The notes under the pieces were generated by a model. It ran no database searches. It worked only from the letters and a program-made list of their open reading frames with translations, and was not told the origin of the DNA. The translations under genes and the position numbers were made by a program. Shown here piece after piece: positions 12,522-26,000 of a stretch of DNA of 64,000 bases. Each line of letters begins with the position of its first letter. Position 1 is the first letter of the stretch. The DNA comes from Halichondria panicea (lineage: Eukaryota > Porifera > Demospongiae > Suberitida > Halichondriidae): the NCBI RefSeq assembly GCF_963675165.1, contig NC_087383.1, forward strand, positions 1,518,979 through 1,582,978, in the 5' to 3' direction.

Positions 12522-12749
12522 CTTGTTTTCCTGCTGCAGTGCAGAGCTGCTCAAACTTCGGAGTGGATGTGGCTGGCTAGCTCAGCTAGCTTAGAGGTAA
12601 TGAGCTAGGGGGAGTGTCTTGCAGACAACATTGAGGGTGTGTCTTTGCATTGAAATTAGGGGTGTCATGTGATGTCATGTGCCAGCGCAGCATTGTACTG
12701 CAGAAAGGGTTTCTTCTTCACAGGGATTGTATAAAGTAGAGTTGCTGTG
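12522..12749. promoter_or_regulatory. Probable bidirectional promoter (C2-Trx-PH / TBCA)
   Basis: Only 228 bp separate the two start codons, which point away from each other. No TATA box was identified with confidence. The shared promoter is inferred from the spacing alone. Confidence 0.45.
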
Positions 12750-13518
12750 ATGGCTGAGAGGCAGCTCAAGATTAAGACTGGAGTAGTTAAGAGGTATGGG
12801 CAGGTGGAAACTTATAGGGCTCGGTTACATTTGTGACCGTTTCTGATGTAATGATTATAATACTCCAGCTATATTATGCAACTGTGTTGTGTTGCTTGCA
12901 GGCTCTTCAAGGAGAAGCAAATGTATGAAAAAGAGGTGGTAGATCAGGAAGAAAAAGTCGAGAAGATGAAAGTAGACGGAAAAGACGAATACGACATAAA
13001 GAAACAGGTGACTGTCACCTTCTATACCGTAAAAACTCTATTTAAAGCGACACTTTTAAATAATTACGTTTTGCAAAAGTGAAGTTTTAATGTACACAAA
13101 AAAATGAATTTATATGGTGCTATATGGGCGAAATGCCAAGTGTCGCTTTAAATAGAGGGTCGCCTTAAATCGAGGTTTTACGATACATTACGATGCTATC
13201 ATCATGTGTGCGTACGTATGCAGGGTGAGGTACTTCAAGAGTCAAGAAGTATGGTCCCAGACTGTCAGAGAAGACTTGAGGCAGCTCGCATTGATCTGAC
13301 AAGATGCGTAGTAAGTTGAGGATGGTTCCATTAATATTATTATATTATGTCCCATTGAAATGTCCGTTCCTAAATTATGTAGTCTGTATACAGAGAGAAT
13401 TTATCATTTCACTGGATCATTTACTGTGTCATTGCTGCAGGAGAGTTATGATGAGGATTTGAAGGAGACAGCAACATACAAAGCCGCCCAAGAAATATTG
13501 GCAACAGTGCCTGCTTAG
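12750..13518 (+). CDS. TBCA: Tubulin-binding cofactor A
   Basis: TBCA captures beta-tubulin released by the cytosolic chaperonin and holds it for assembly with alpha-tubulin. Four exons (12750-12793, 12902-13007, 13224-13310, 13441-13518) give 104 residues, close to the usual ~108. The protein opens MAERQLKIKTGVVKRLFKE and has the family's charged helical pattern (MYEKEVVDQEEKVEKMK, then MVPDCQRRLEAARIDLTRCV). It is complete with consensus splice sites. It starts head to head with the C2-thioredoxin-PH gene and converges on LSM6 with 147 bp between stops. Its second intron holds a short inverted-repeat element. Confidence 0.95.
13025..13190. mobile_element. Short inverted-repeat element (MITE-like)
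   Basis: The left end TACCGTAAAAACTCTATTTA and the reverse complement of the right end (TATCGTAAAACCTCGATTTA) match with a few changes, and GCGACACTT follows in both arms. It is about 165 bp, non-coding, inside TBCA intron 2, flanked by TA. Confidence 0.65.
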
Positions 13519-13665
13519 CAAGCACTGTAATATTACACTATGTATAATTATCATCATGTGATTTAACATATTCAAAGTGAATAATTGTAATAGATTGACA
13601 AAAAGAAGTTCCAATTCTGAGATAGAGATTAATGGGTGCATGAGTTAATACACATGTATGTTCAG

Positions 13666-14046
13666 TCAGTGGAGTCTTCTGGTGACACAGATGTATAAAA
13701 CTGGATGAAGGGAAACGACACTGTACATACAGAGATGTACAACACCACTTACGTACCATTGTTTCCTCTGATAAAGGCGTCGCCATACTTGTTCTTGAGC
13801 TGACCATTCACGTACTCCTCTGTCTGCTCAAGGGCAATGTTCATGTAACCATCCAGACACGCAAGCACACCTGAATAAATTTAGGTACGTTGTGAATGTC
13901 ATCGCATCGACGCCAGTATTATAAAGTTACCTACCTCTGTAGTCCACTCCTGAGTTGAGTTTCACTGACACTGGCTTTCCCATAATCTGCTTCAGGAAAT
14001 CACTAGGAGCTTGTTTGCGGAACCCTGGTGCTGTAGCTGTAGACAT
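13666..14046 (-). CDS. LSM6: U6 snRNA-associated Sm-like protein LSM6
   Basis: LSM6 is one subunit of the Lsm2-8 ring that binds the 3' end of U6 snRNA and of the Lsm1-7 ring used in mRNA decay. Three exons (14046-13935, 13870-13757, 13700-13666) give 86 residues. The Sm1 motif (FLKQIMGKPVSVKLNSGVDY) continues in phase to RGVLACLDGYMNIALEQTEE, then the Sm2 motif with FIRGNNVLYI. The C terminus VTRRLH differs from the usual STQKRRM type but length and core are normal. The start is 210 bp from the divergent TPR gene. Confidence 0.97.
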
Positions 14047-14256
14047 CTTGTAAAAGAAAATAATAAGAGTGTGCGCTAAAAATGAAATTCTATGTAGATT
14101 AATTAATAGAGGGCGACTATCAACTGAAGAGTTTCTATAGAAACTTGCCGTGTCTAACAAAACGATCTTTACCAAACCCCATAAGCCACTACAAGATACT
14201 TTAATATACTTGATCATGATGATTTGAGCCCTAGTGTGAGTCTAGACTTTGGTAAA

Positions 14257-15985
14257 ATGACTGATGAAAGGAACATCACCCTGACAGATGTTGGTGAAGA
14301 GATATCTACCAGTCTTTCTGCTGGAGTCACTTTTCTCACCTCTGGAAACACAAAGAGAGCTTTGGCTCACCTTAACCTGGCTGCTGAGATTGCCAGTGGC
14401 CTTGGAGTGAGCACACCTGGAGTGGATGCTAGTGGATTGGACTTAAGTGCCACAGAGAAGAGACGGCTCTCAATCACAGACCCAAACTTGCTTCAATTGT
14501 GTGCCAATGTGTACTACTATCAAGCCGTAGCTTTGCAGCTGTTGAGAGGCTATTCTGAGTCCATCAAGTGCTATAAACTGTGTGTGAATCTTTCCTTGAA
14601 GACACAGAATCATCATTTTGCAGCCATGTGTTTTGTAGGTTTGGCCGAATGCTATCAAGAACTCGGTGATGTGAGTAATGAAATTCGAAGCTGGGAGAGT
14701 GCGCGGCATTTGTACAAAGACATGGGAGATGCTGGGAATGAGGCATTGGTGTGTGCTGGACTGGCTAGGGCTTATCTGAGCACTGGACAGGGAGAGATGT
14801 GTCTGCAGTACATTCGGGAGTCGATACATCTTTGTCAGATGGTTCCCAACAAGCACAGCCAAGGTGGGAGCACTATATATTATTATAAACTCACGATTAT
14901 ATAATGTTCAGTACCAATTAAGGGACATACAATATTTCTATGTTCAGGAGAGTTGCTGTTTGAGTATGGTTGGATCTACTCAAGGATGAGAATGTTTGAG
15001 GAAGCTCTGGTCTACTTGAAGCAAGCCCTAACTTTGCTGGATAGGGACAGACGATTGACTGCCTCTATATTGCAGAACATTGGAGCAGTGTACAATGAGA
15101 TGGAGCTGTTCCCAGAAGCACTGGACTATCACCAACAGGCAGCTGATCAGTATGGTGAGTGTGTGCTGCCCACACATAGCATTGTGTTGTCAGTGTACTG
15201 GTAGCTATGGTAGTGTTGATGTATTAGAAGTTTCAAACTTGAATGCACATTACTCGTATGGCTACCATAGCAATCTGAGAGCTATTTTATGATCTCTGCT
15301 CTCTTCTTTTTCTGCAGAGAAGCTCCACAATAAAGCCTCTTCTCAGTGCAAGTGTTTGTGCAACCTAGCCTTTGCCCAGTCTCAGTTGGGAGATTTTCCC
15401 AATGCCATCAAAAGCTACTCGAAGGCCCTCTCTAAAGCACGTAACACTAATGACAGCTACCTCGTGTTTCAAGCCAGTGAAGGATTGGGAGCTGTTTATT
15501 TTTCAATGAGACGACACACCGAAGCAGACACATTTTTTAACCAAGCTCTGTCTTCTTTGGACTGTATCGAGAGTGACACGGGTCTAGCTCGAGAGAGAGT
15601 GATGGAGAAATTATCGTGTGTTGTCGAGGCTATAAAGAAAGAATCGACTCAAGACAAAGTTTTATTTAAAGAGCCCAAACGTGTCAAAAGATTGGACAGT
15701 ATTGATGCTGATTTGACGGCCTACATGACTAGTTATAGAAGAACATCATCGAGCGATAATATATCTACATGTATGGAAATGACAACTCCACCACATATTC
15801 CGTTGCAGGTTAGAGAAGGAAGTCTGGCGTTGGGACCAAAGACGAGGGAACTGTTCACTACAGTCAGACTGCCTGAGGGGGACTCTAGTAAAACAAAAAT
15901 TGTGTCAGTAGATGAGGTTCAAAATCATCATCCTACTTCCATTCATAGTAGCAATACTGCGTCCACTGTCTGCACTGTTCTATGA
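14257..15985 (+). CDS. Tetratricopeptide-repeat protein (TTC24-like)
   Basis: Three exons (14257-14863, 14948-15154, 15318-15985) give 493 residues. Repeated TPR helices are visible, for example YYYQAVALQLLRGYSESIKC, FVGLAECYQELGD, ILQNIGAVYNEMELFPEALD and NLAFAQSQLGDFPNAIKSY, so the middle of the protein is a run of roughly seven TPRs. The C-terminal ~110 residues are polar and probably disordered. TPR arrays make protein-protein scaffolds; this arrangement resembles TTC24 or other G-protein-modulator-like TPR proteins, but the exact orthologue is not certain. I use the ATG opening MTDERNITL; the frame extends a little upstream without an ATG. It is divergent from LSM6. Confidence 0.85.
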
Positions 15986-16004
15986 TTTTCTACTTCCTAA
16001 TTCC

Positions 16005-16690
16005 CTATCATGTGAAAAAAGTTAATCTTGTTATTATAAATAATTGTAATATCAAAGGGTAGGCTTTCTTTACTAGCCCCTCTCCTAATAGTTCAAAGTC
16101 TGACACCATGGCAACAGTGTCGGGAACCATCCCCTTGTTATATCCTTCACATGACATTCACCTGCACGAGAGAACGAGATATTTAAATAGATATAGCAAC
16201 TACACCTAAAATGCCACACCGCATGCATGATTGTATAATAATTATGATCATTATATACAAGATCATGTGATGCTATCACTTTTAACCCTATATAACAGAG
16301 CTCTGGTTCCATCTACAAGCAGAAGTGGAATAGACCACCCACACATCGTAATTATGCACATGTTTTGAATGGTCCGACTCACTGTTGTGTATAGAGAAGC
16401 CTGAGACTGCACATGGTGGTTTCCAGACAACATGCAGCGATGTACGAGCCTCTGTACTTGTCGTAGAAAAACAGTTAGCTCATCTATGTGCAATTACGTC
16501 CAGAACACTGTTTTGAAATTTGCTGCTCTAATAATAATAGTATCTACACACACACCTACTTGTAAATAGACATACTGCACAATACACACACCTCCAAACT
16601 CTGCACACATTTTTCCATTCTACTGGGTCAAAGTCCATCACAAGTAGATGTGTACACTCTGTGTGTACACTTGTGCTTGTATGACCCTTT
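16005..16690 (-). pseudogene. Duplicated fragment of the NOL6 3' end
   Basis: This is the homologue of about 27905-28580, covering the last two NOL6 exons, their introns and part of the previous exon. Near-identical blocks include the region encoding MVPDTVAMVSDFELLG and the exon around YDKYGGSY. No other NOL6 exon is present, the sequence between blocks is rearranged, and the coding exons carry small length changes. It lies just 3' of the TPR gene and directly upstream of the oxidase, which places a NOL6 end beside an oxidase gene here as well as at 27.7-28.0 kb. Confidence 0.85.
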
Positions 16691-17637
16691 CGGCCACCGT
16701 AAAAATAGATTTACCTCACACTGAATAAAGTATTATGTGAGGTATTCAATTTGTGTAGCCTACACACATGCAGTAGAAATGTGTGTAAGAAAATAATTAT
16801 AATTATGCTTGTGTAATCTTCCTTTAAAGCTCAGCATACCAATATGACGTAAATTATGGAATTTACAGTGATGTGATAGCACGAGGGTTCAATCCAATAC
16901 ACACTAAGATATCCATATGGTACAGGTGACTTGACATTTACAACTGAGTATATATATAATTATATATATAGATCTGTATAGTGCATGTTAACACTTTTTG
17001 TTATTTGCTGTGTAGACTATATAGTTACGCATCTGCATGCACTTTCTTTTATAATTACTTAGTATAATTATAAAGGAATGGGGGTGGTGTGGGTGGTACT
17101 TCACATGTAGGTCTTGCAACTTCAATAAATCCTGTACGTTTATGTGCCTGCATGGAGGCCAGGTGTATGGAATGTACATCATAGTGAAAGTATACATGTA
17201 GACAATTGGGCATGTACCTTGTTAATCCTCCTTCGTGCATAACCATTAAATTTAATTATTGAATGATGACAACGTACTCTGAATTACATACATGATATAG
17301 TGTAATACTATATATGTGTTTGTGGAGAGTTGTGTCTCTATAGACACTACTCAATTGGGCATGCACCTTGTTAATCCTCCTTCTGCATGCATGACCATTA
17401 CATTTAATTATTGAATGATGACAACCTACTCTATTGGGCATGAATTAAATTATAGACACGGCTCTCACAAACACATATATATAGTATTACACCATTATTT
17501 TTATCACAGCCCACTCACCTCAAATGATATATAAATACTCAATCAAATGATACCATCAGTTCTAGTCCTTTTGATTCAGGTCGACTTGTACTAAATTAAG
17601 AAGATTGGCAAAGCTGCTCACAGAGTCGAAGACAGTG
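16691..17637. other. Intergenic with a direct duplication
   Basis: No gene is seen. An ~80-bp segment containing CCTTGTTAATCCTCCTTC and TTTAATTATTGAATGATGAC occurs at about 17209-17285 and again at about 17356-17435 in the same orientation. The promoter of the oxidase gene presumably lies in the last few hundred bases, but no specific element was identified. Confidence 0.6.
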
Positions 17638-20600
17638 ATGGTATGTTAATTCATGCATACTTATATAGCTGCATGCAAGTATGTGCATTGCACTTTTCTC
17701 AGGCGTGCGCATTTGTTGCTATCACGACATTTTTGGTACTCTTATCTTGTGGTTCATGTGTTCATGAGTCCAAGGCTGATCTTGATGATGCGAGAAATCA
17801 GCTTAGGGAGTTGTTACTGCAAGAGATCAATGATGCTAATGCACAACTCCCTGAGAACACTGGTAAGTTGCAGTATAGCTAGGACTCAGTTAAATGGGAC
17901 ATTTTGAATATTTTGACATCAAGGGAGAACTATAAAATGAGGAGAACATCAGACTTCCATAATGTAATACGTACAATCATTTGGATTTTCAGTGCGAGAT
18001 GGTGAAAAGGACACTTCTACTGAGACTAATGGAAGGAACCAAGTTCTGGAGCAGTTTACCAAATTGATTGAAGGATTTGCAGACTTTAAATCAGAGGAGC
18101 TTGAATCACTTGCGGACAAAGAGACAGAGGCTGATGCAGAAAGCTATGGATACAGCACTAGCACTAGACATGGTATGCAAACTAATTTAACAACTGCATA
18201 ACTTTTCATGTGTGCATGCCTATGTGCATGGCTTATAATTATGAGCACTTCTCTACCTGCAGTTTGCATCCAGTACATCAAAGTTACAGCAAGAACAGGG
18301 TCTGTGAGTGGTGCCGCTCAGCGTTTGAAATATGGAGCACCCCCCAAAATGGTGATAGGCATCAACAACTTAGCCCATGAGGCCACCCTGGAAGGAGACA
18401 AGAATTTAGGTGCTATGTACACCATACAGCTATCTCTGTCCAGCTTTCAACCTTCAAACTCAATACCGAACTGTCTTACTCAAGATATGATAACAAGTGT
18501 CAAGCTGAAAGCAGTGGATACTGATGGATGGTATATAAGCAACATCAAAACTGAAGTATCTGCCTACTCAAATGTCGATTTCACTTTGCTCACGAAAAAT
18601 GACAATTTCAACAAATGGGTCGATGGGGACGAAGCAGACTTATATAGCTACGATGCTACACTAGTTCCCCTCACTCTGCACAATACTAATCAAGCAGTTT
18701 GCATCAAGTACATCAAAGTTACAGCAAAAACAGGGTCTGTGAGTGGTGCCGCTCAGCGTTTGAAATATGGAGCACCCCCCAAAATGGTGATAGGCATCAA
18801 CAACTTAGCCCATGAGGCCACCCTGGAAGGAGACAAGAATTTAGGTGCTATGTACACCATACAGCTATCTCTGTCTAGCTTTCAACCTTCAAACTCCATA
18901 CCGAGCTGTCTTACTCAAGATATGATAACAAGTGTCAAGCTGAAAGCAGTGGATACTGATGGATGGTATATAAGCAACATCAAAACTGAAGTATCTGCCT
19001 ACTCAAATGTCGATTTCACTTTGCTCACGAAAAATGACAATTTCAACAAATGGGTCGATGGGGACGAAGCAGACTTATATAGCTATGATGCTACACTAGT
19101 TCCTCTCACTCTGCACAATACTAATCAAGCAGTTTGCATCCAGTACATCAAAGTTACAGCAAGAACAGGGTCTGTGAGTGGTGCCGCTCAACGTTTGCAA
19201 TATGGAGCAGACCCCAAACTAGTGATAGCCATCCACAACATAGCCCATGAGGCCACCCTGGAAGGAGACAAGAATTCAGGCTCTACATACACCAAGGAGC
19301 TATCTCTGTCCAGCTTTCAACCTTCAAACTCAATACCGAACTGTCTGACGAAAGATATGATAACAAGTGTCAACCTGAAAGCAGAGGGGAATGATGGATG
19401 GTATATCAGCAACATCAAAACTGACGTCTCTGCTCACCACTCCAAATACAATTTTAAATTACTCACAAAAAACGAAAATTTCAACAAATGGGTCGATGGC
19501 AACGAAGCAGACAAATACAACTACGATGCTAAACTAGTTCCCCTTACTTTGCAAAAACCAAAGGCCATCAAGGATACTCCCCGCTGTGGCTATGGTATAC
19601 CAGTTTGCGAGTGTAAAGCAGATGCTACTCAGTGCATTTTTAATTTGGAGATTGATGAAATCATGACTTTCACAAGCTATCAGAAGTTTAGAGTTGGACT
19701 AAGTGAAGGACTGGCTATTCGAGGCACGCAAGGAGTATTGCATAACATCGATGAGAAGTCAGGAAATGCTGGACCACATCCATTTTACAGTGGAAGGCAA
19801 TGTGCTAAATTGGATAAGGACAAATGCACCGATCCGCAGTACGTTGATGGAAAGACTTATCGCATGGCTGTTGGAGTGAATGGTCAGATTCCTGGGCCAA
19901 CGATCATTGTTCACCATGGCCAAGAGGTGGTCATCCACGTCCACAACAACATGTCGACTGAAGGTTAGTTTTTGATAAGTTAAACAATACATGAATGGTA
20001 TAACTTTGTGAAACACAATGCTAGGAATTCTCTGATATTTGATTGTCTGCACGCATCTATGCATGCATAAAATTTTCGGATTGAACTCATATCGATTATA
20101 ATGCTATATTAATTACTTAATACTTTCATTCGTTTATTCGACAGGTATATCAATCCACTGGCATGGAGTGCATCAGAGAGGAACGCCTTGGATGGACGGA
20201 GTGGGACAAGTCACACAGTGTCAGATCGGCCCTTCTTCTAGCTACTCCTACACTTACATAGCCAGCCCATCCGGCTCATTCTGGTACCATTCACACAGTG
20301 GAGCACAGCGAACAGACGGTTTCTTTGGAGCTCTCATTGTTAAAGAACGACCATATCAGTTGAAAAAAATCGAGACCCAACTCAATATTCATGGAGTTAG
20401 AACATTTATCGATAATCCTGCCGAGCATTCGATCACTCTTCTTGACTGGAATCATGAGGCCTCTCTTGATACATTCTCACAACTTAATGCTGGTCTAGGC
20501 TTCTACAAAAATGTGCCTGTGGGGGAAGTACCAAGTGATAACGAGATGCGATATGAATCAACTAGAAGTATTGAACGAGCAGAGGTTGGACCAGTTCCCT

Positions 20601-22006
20601 TTTACTCGGGCCTCGTCAACGGGAAAGGAAGACACAATGATGTACCATACAGCAAGACAAGGCTCAGCGAATTCCGAGTCCAAAAAGGCAATAGATATCG
20701 ATTCCGATTGATCGGTGCTCAAGGGCTTTATGCGTACAAATTTTCGATCGATGGACATCGACTAACTGTGGTGGCCACTGATGGCTATTGGATTGAACCT
20801 GTGAAAAATGTTGACTACCTTATCATTCATACTGGCGAACGCTATGATTTTATTCTTGATGCCAATCAGGATGCTAAGAATTACTGGTTGAGAGCAGAAA
20901 CATTGGAAATAAATCCGAAAGGTGGTCCACCATATCGATCGCTAGGACACGTAGCTGAGGGAATACTGCGTTATGTAAGCACTGACAAAGTTACTCCGAT
21001 CAGTTCAACCCAGTATGAAGAAATCAAGTTGGGCTCTCCACCTATACAATGCTCCTCAAGTCATAAGTGCAATGCTGTCAATTGCCCGTTCAAAGATTTC
21101 CACCCAGCCTATCATATTAAGTGTACGAATGTTGACAAACTACGGCTCCTTGTAGAAACTGACCAAAAAGAAATGCCCACTGCTAATCCATCACCCAATT
21201 GTCCTGGCTGCCTGCATTTCATAAACTTTAACTTTGAGGGAGATTCCGAAACAAGTTCTGTGAACGGACGCAATTTTATTCTTCCCCCTGCCCCACCACA
21301 AACACAGTATGATGACTACTTAAAACAAGGAATTCAATGCGACCTCAAGGCGGAGTGTAACCCTACAAGCCCTGCATGTATGTGTACACACATGAGAGAA
21401 GTTCCGTATGACAAAACAATACAGTTGGTTCTCACTGCTATGGGTGCATATGACAATGCCCATCCAATTCATTTGCACGGGCATACGTTCCATGTTGTGA
21501 AAATCGGCTACCCAGATTACGATAGTAAGACTGGCTTCCTTGATAAAAAAGATGGACCTTTGTGTGGTACCGAGCGAGCAAAACTTTCTGTTCACAATCG
21601 TGATATTGAATGTGGAGATTTGAACTCTTGTGGAAATAAATGCCCAATAAATGGCTGCAAACCAAACCGTTGCACCAAGCCTGGATGGAAGAATGGACGC
21701 TCTCCATCAATGTCAATTGACCGTAAAACAATTCGTAAAGATACCGTTATGCTTCCTGCTGGTGGATATGCCGTTATCAACTTCAAGTCCGATAATCCGG
21801 GACAATGGTTCCTTCACTGTCACATTGAGGTGCATCAACTTGAGGGGATGGCCCTCATAATTAATGAAGCTCAGGATAAACAAAAACTCCTCCAGTTGCC
21901 AGACAACCTAAACAAGTGTGGAGACTCTAACCTGAGCATGGAGCAGTACTTGAAGCTTATGTCGAACTCTCAACGCAAAGTAACTGCAAAAGCCGCCATT
22001 TTTTAA
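17638..22006 (+). CDS. Secreted multicopper oxidase (laccase-like) with triple N-terminal repeat
   Basis: Five exons (17638-17640, 17703-17862, 17993-18172, 18263-19963, 20145-22006) give 1,301 residues. Exon 1 is only the start ATG; exon 2 supplies a signal peptide (ACAFVAITTFLVLLSCGSC). Exon 3 is an acidic helical spacer. Residues about 115-550 are three repeats of 145 residues (435 bp), each opening VCIQYIKVTARTGSVSGAAQ and ending near NFNKWVDGDEAD; they faintly resemble PLAT-type beta sandwiches, which is unproven. The rest is a three-cupredoxin oxidase with copper motifs ISIHWHG (~682), FWYHSHSG (~726), HPIHLHGHTFHVV (~1121) and HCHIEVHQLEGM (~1238). All ten histidines and the cysteine are in place, and the axial type 1 position is Met. 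It should oxidise phenols or metals outside the cell; the substrate is unknown. Confidence 0.93.
18263..19560 (+). repeat. Three tandem 435-bp coding repeats
   Basis: Starts at 18263, 18698 and 19133 are exactly 435 bp apart, so each repeat is 145 codons and stays in frame, all inside one exon. The first two copies are almost identical at DNA level; the third is clearly more diverged. This points to a recent duplication of one unit, or gene conversion, after an older duplication. Confidence 0.95.
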
Positions 22007-22937
22007 GACTGATATACAACAACATGCAATTTGAACTCAGAACTCTATAATAGTTTTAGAGAGTAAGTTTAATCGTATAGTTCAACGATGTCGTAGCTTT
22101 AGAATTGTGAATGATTCTCCTTATTAATTTTTATGCTGAAATGTCTGTAGTGATGATATTCATAAATATGAAAAGTCAAAAATTATTTCTCATGCAGGAG
22201 ACCCTCTGGCTACTATCTAAGGTATAATTATAGGCCCATGAAACAGTTATGCATAATTAAGCATAGATCTACACATGCATTATACTTGCATTTAGGGGTG
22301 CATCAGATAAATGGGCTTGTTGTTACAAGCTGAGTCTGACTATACCACAGCCCATGCATGGTATTACTATATAAACAAGCTGGGGATATCCATTAACAGT
22401 ACTAATAGCTATGTTATGCAAACACCATGAGCTCAACATACTAAGATGCTTCCACCGAAGGGAGGAGTGTACGCTAGACAATCGGGCACCATTTCAAGCA
22501 TATAGAATGTCTCCTGAAGTGGAAGCTTCATTAGCTATAATTCTTACTATGGAAACTACCTGACCAAGGGGTCCTTCCACATAAATACATATACATTTAT
22601 GACACAAACATGCATGTATGAGCCGGCTATAGGGATATCCATAACGGTACTTAGCTATATATAGTAACGCTCAGCATACTAGCTATATGACGCTTCCACC
22701 ATAACTTAATTTATGATGTGAGTAAAAGTTAAGAGTGTATGCTAGACAATGGGCAACGATACATGCATAGAATGTCTCCTAAAACTAACTTGCTTTTAGA
22801 CACCAACCATGCAAGCGATACTTTCACATCATCATACATTATATACATTTACGACACAAGTATAACTTTATGATCGCCATAAAAGGGACGAACATAGTAG
22901 ATCTGCTTGTACAGTTGAACTTAATTGTGCTGTTTTA
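22007..22937. other. Intergenic with a diverged tandem duplication
   Basis: No gene is seen. Two diverged copies of a ~180-250 bp segment (about 22380-22560 and 22630-22800) share GATATCCAT, GATGCTTCCACC/GACGCTTCCACC, GCTAGACAAT and ATAGAATGTCTCCT words in the same order. Confidence 0.6.
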
Positions 22938-23084
22938 GATTGACAAAGCTTGCTCAGAGTGATGTATGATCAGGTGTTTCAAGGTTGATGAATTTCCTCA
23001 AGTGCACACATAATTATGTTACTATCATCACCACATTTTTGACACTCCAGGAGCCCAAAATTGGTCTTGATAATGCAAGAAAAC

Positions 23085-26000
23085 AGCACTGCAAAATATC
23101 AATGCACAAGAGCCTGGAGGACACTGGTAATATCAATGCACAAGAGCCTGGAGGACACTGGTAATATCAATGCACAAGAGCCTGGAGGACACTGGTAATA
23201 TCAATGCACAAGAGCCTGGAGGACACTGGTAATATCAATGCACAAGAGCCTAGAGGACACTCAATGCACAAGAGCCTGGAGGACACTGGTAATAGCAATG
23301 CACAAGAGCCTATATAGAAGACACTGGTAATAGCAATGCACAAGAGCCTGGAGGACACTGGTAATAGCAATGCACAAGAGCCTGGAGGACACTGGTAATA
23401 GCAATGCACAAGAGCCTAGAAGACACTGGTAATAGCAATGCACAAGAGCCTAGAAGACACTGGTAATAGCAATGCACAAGAGCCTAGAAGACACTGGTAA
23501 TATCAATGCACAAGAGCCTAGAAGACACTGGTAATATCAATGCACAAGAGCCTGGAGGACACTGGTAATATCAATGCACAAGAGCCTAGAGGACACTCAA
23601 TGCACAAGAGCCTGGAGGACACTGGTAATAGCAATGCACAAGAGCCTATATAGAAGACACTGGTAATAGCAATGCACAAGAGCCTGGAGGACACTGGTAA
23701 TAGCAATGCACAAGAGCCTGGAGGACACTGGTAATAGCAATGCACAAGAGCCTAGAAGACACTGGTAATAGCAATGCACAAGAGCCTAGAAGACACTGGT
23801 AATAGCAATGCACAAGAGCCTAGAAGACACTGGTAATATCAATGCACAAGAGCCTAGAAGACACTGGTAATATCAATGCACAAGAGCCTGGAGGACACTA
23901 GTAATATCAATGCACAAGAGCCTAGAGGACACTGGTAATAGCAATGCACAAGAGCCTATATAGAAGACACTGGTAATAGCAATGCACAAGAGCCTGGAGG
24001 ACACTGGTAATAGCAATGCACAAGAGCCTAAAAGACACTGGTAATATCAATGCACAAGAGCCTGGAGGACACTGGTCAATGCACAAGAGCCTGGAGGACA
24101 CTGGTAATAGCAATGCACAAGAGCCTGGAGGACACTGGTAATATCAATGCACAAGAGCCTGGAGGACACTGGTAATATCAATGCACAAGAGCCTGGAGGA
24201 CACTGGTAATATCAATGCACAAGAGCCTAGAGGACACTGGTAATAGCAATGCACAAGAGCCTGGAGGACACTGGTAATATCAATGCACAAGAGCCTGGAG
24301 GACACTGGTAATATCAATGCACAAGAGCCTGGAGGACACTGGTAATATCAATGCACAAGAGCCTAGAGGACACTGGTAATAGCAATGCACAAGAGCCTGG
24401 AGGACACTGGTAATATCAATGCACAAGAGCCTGGAGGACACTGGTAATATCAATGCACAAGAGCCTGGAGGACACTGGTAATATCAATGCACAAGAGCCT
24501 GGAGGACACTGGTAATATCAATGCACAAGAGCCTGGAGGACACTGGTAATATCAATGCACAAGAGCCTAGAGGACACTCAATGCACAAGAGCCTGGAGGA
24601 CACTGGTAATAGCAATGCACAAGAGCCTATATAGAAGACACTGGTAATAGCAATGCACAAGAGCCTGGAGGACACTGGTAATAGCAATGCACAAGAGCCT
24701 GGAGGACACTGGTAATAGCAATGCACAAGAGCCTAGAAGACACTGGTAATAGCAATGCACAAGAGCCTAGAAGACACTGGTAATAGCAATGCACAAGAGC
24801 CTAGAAGACACTGGTAATATCAATGCACAAGAGCCTAGAAGACACTGGTAATATCAATGCACAAGAGCCTGGAGGACACTGGTAATATCAATGCACAAGA
24901 GCCTAGAGGACACTCAATGCACAAGAGCCTGGAGGACACTGGTAATAGCAATGCACAAGAGCCTATATAGAAGACACTGGTAATAGCAATGCACAAGAGC
25001 CTGGAGGACACTGGTAATAGCAATGCACAAGAGCCTGGAGGACACTGGTAATAGCAATGCACAAGAGCCTAGAAGACACTGGTAATAGCAATGCACAAGA
25101 GCCTAGAAGACACTGGTAATAGCAATGCACAAGAGCCTAGAAGACACTGGTAATATCAATGCACAAGAGCCTAGAAGACACTGGTAATATCAATGCACAA
25201 GAGCCTGGAGGACACTAGTAATATCAATGCACAAGAGCCTAGAGGACACTGGTAATAGCAATGCACAAGAGCCTATATAGAAGACACTGGTAATAGCAAT
25301 GCACAAGAGCCTGGAGGACACTGGTAATAGCAATGCACAAGAGCCTAAAAGACACTGGTAATATCAATGCACAAGAGCCTGGAGGACACTGGTCAATGCA
25401 CAAGAGCCTGGAGGACACTGGTAATAGCAATGCACAAGAGCCTGGAGGACACTGGTAATATCAATGCACAAGAGCCTGGAGGACACTGGTAATATCAATG
25501 CACAAGAGCCTGGAGGACACTGGTAATATCAATGCACAAGAGCCTAGAGGACACTGGTAATAGCAATGCACAAGAGCCTGGAGGACACTGGTAATATCAA
25601 TGCACAAGAGCCTGGAGGACACTGGTAATATCAATGCACAAGAGCCTGGAGGACACTGGTAATATCAATGCACAAGAGCCTGGAGGACACTGGTAATATC
25701 AATGCACAAGAGCCTAGAGGACACTGGTAATAGCAATGCACAAGAGCCTATATAGAAGACACTGGTAATAGCAATGCACAAGAGCCTGGAGGACACTGGT
25801 AATAGCAATGCACAAGAGCCTAAAAGACACTGGTAATATCAATGCACAAGAGCCTGGAGGACACTGGTCAATGCACAAGAGCCTGGAGGACACTGGTAAT
25901 AGCAATGCACAAGAGCCTGGAGGACACTGGTAATATCAATGCACAAGAGCCTGGAGGACACTGGTAATATCAATGCACAAGAGCCTAGAGGACACTCAAT

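Noticed and set aside
16850-16900. GGTTCAATCC word resembling a tRNA B box
   Set aside because: No A box or cloverleaf could be formed around it.
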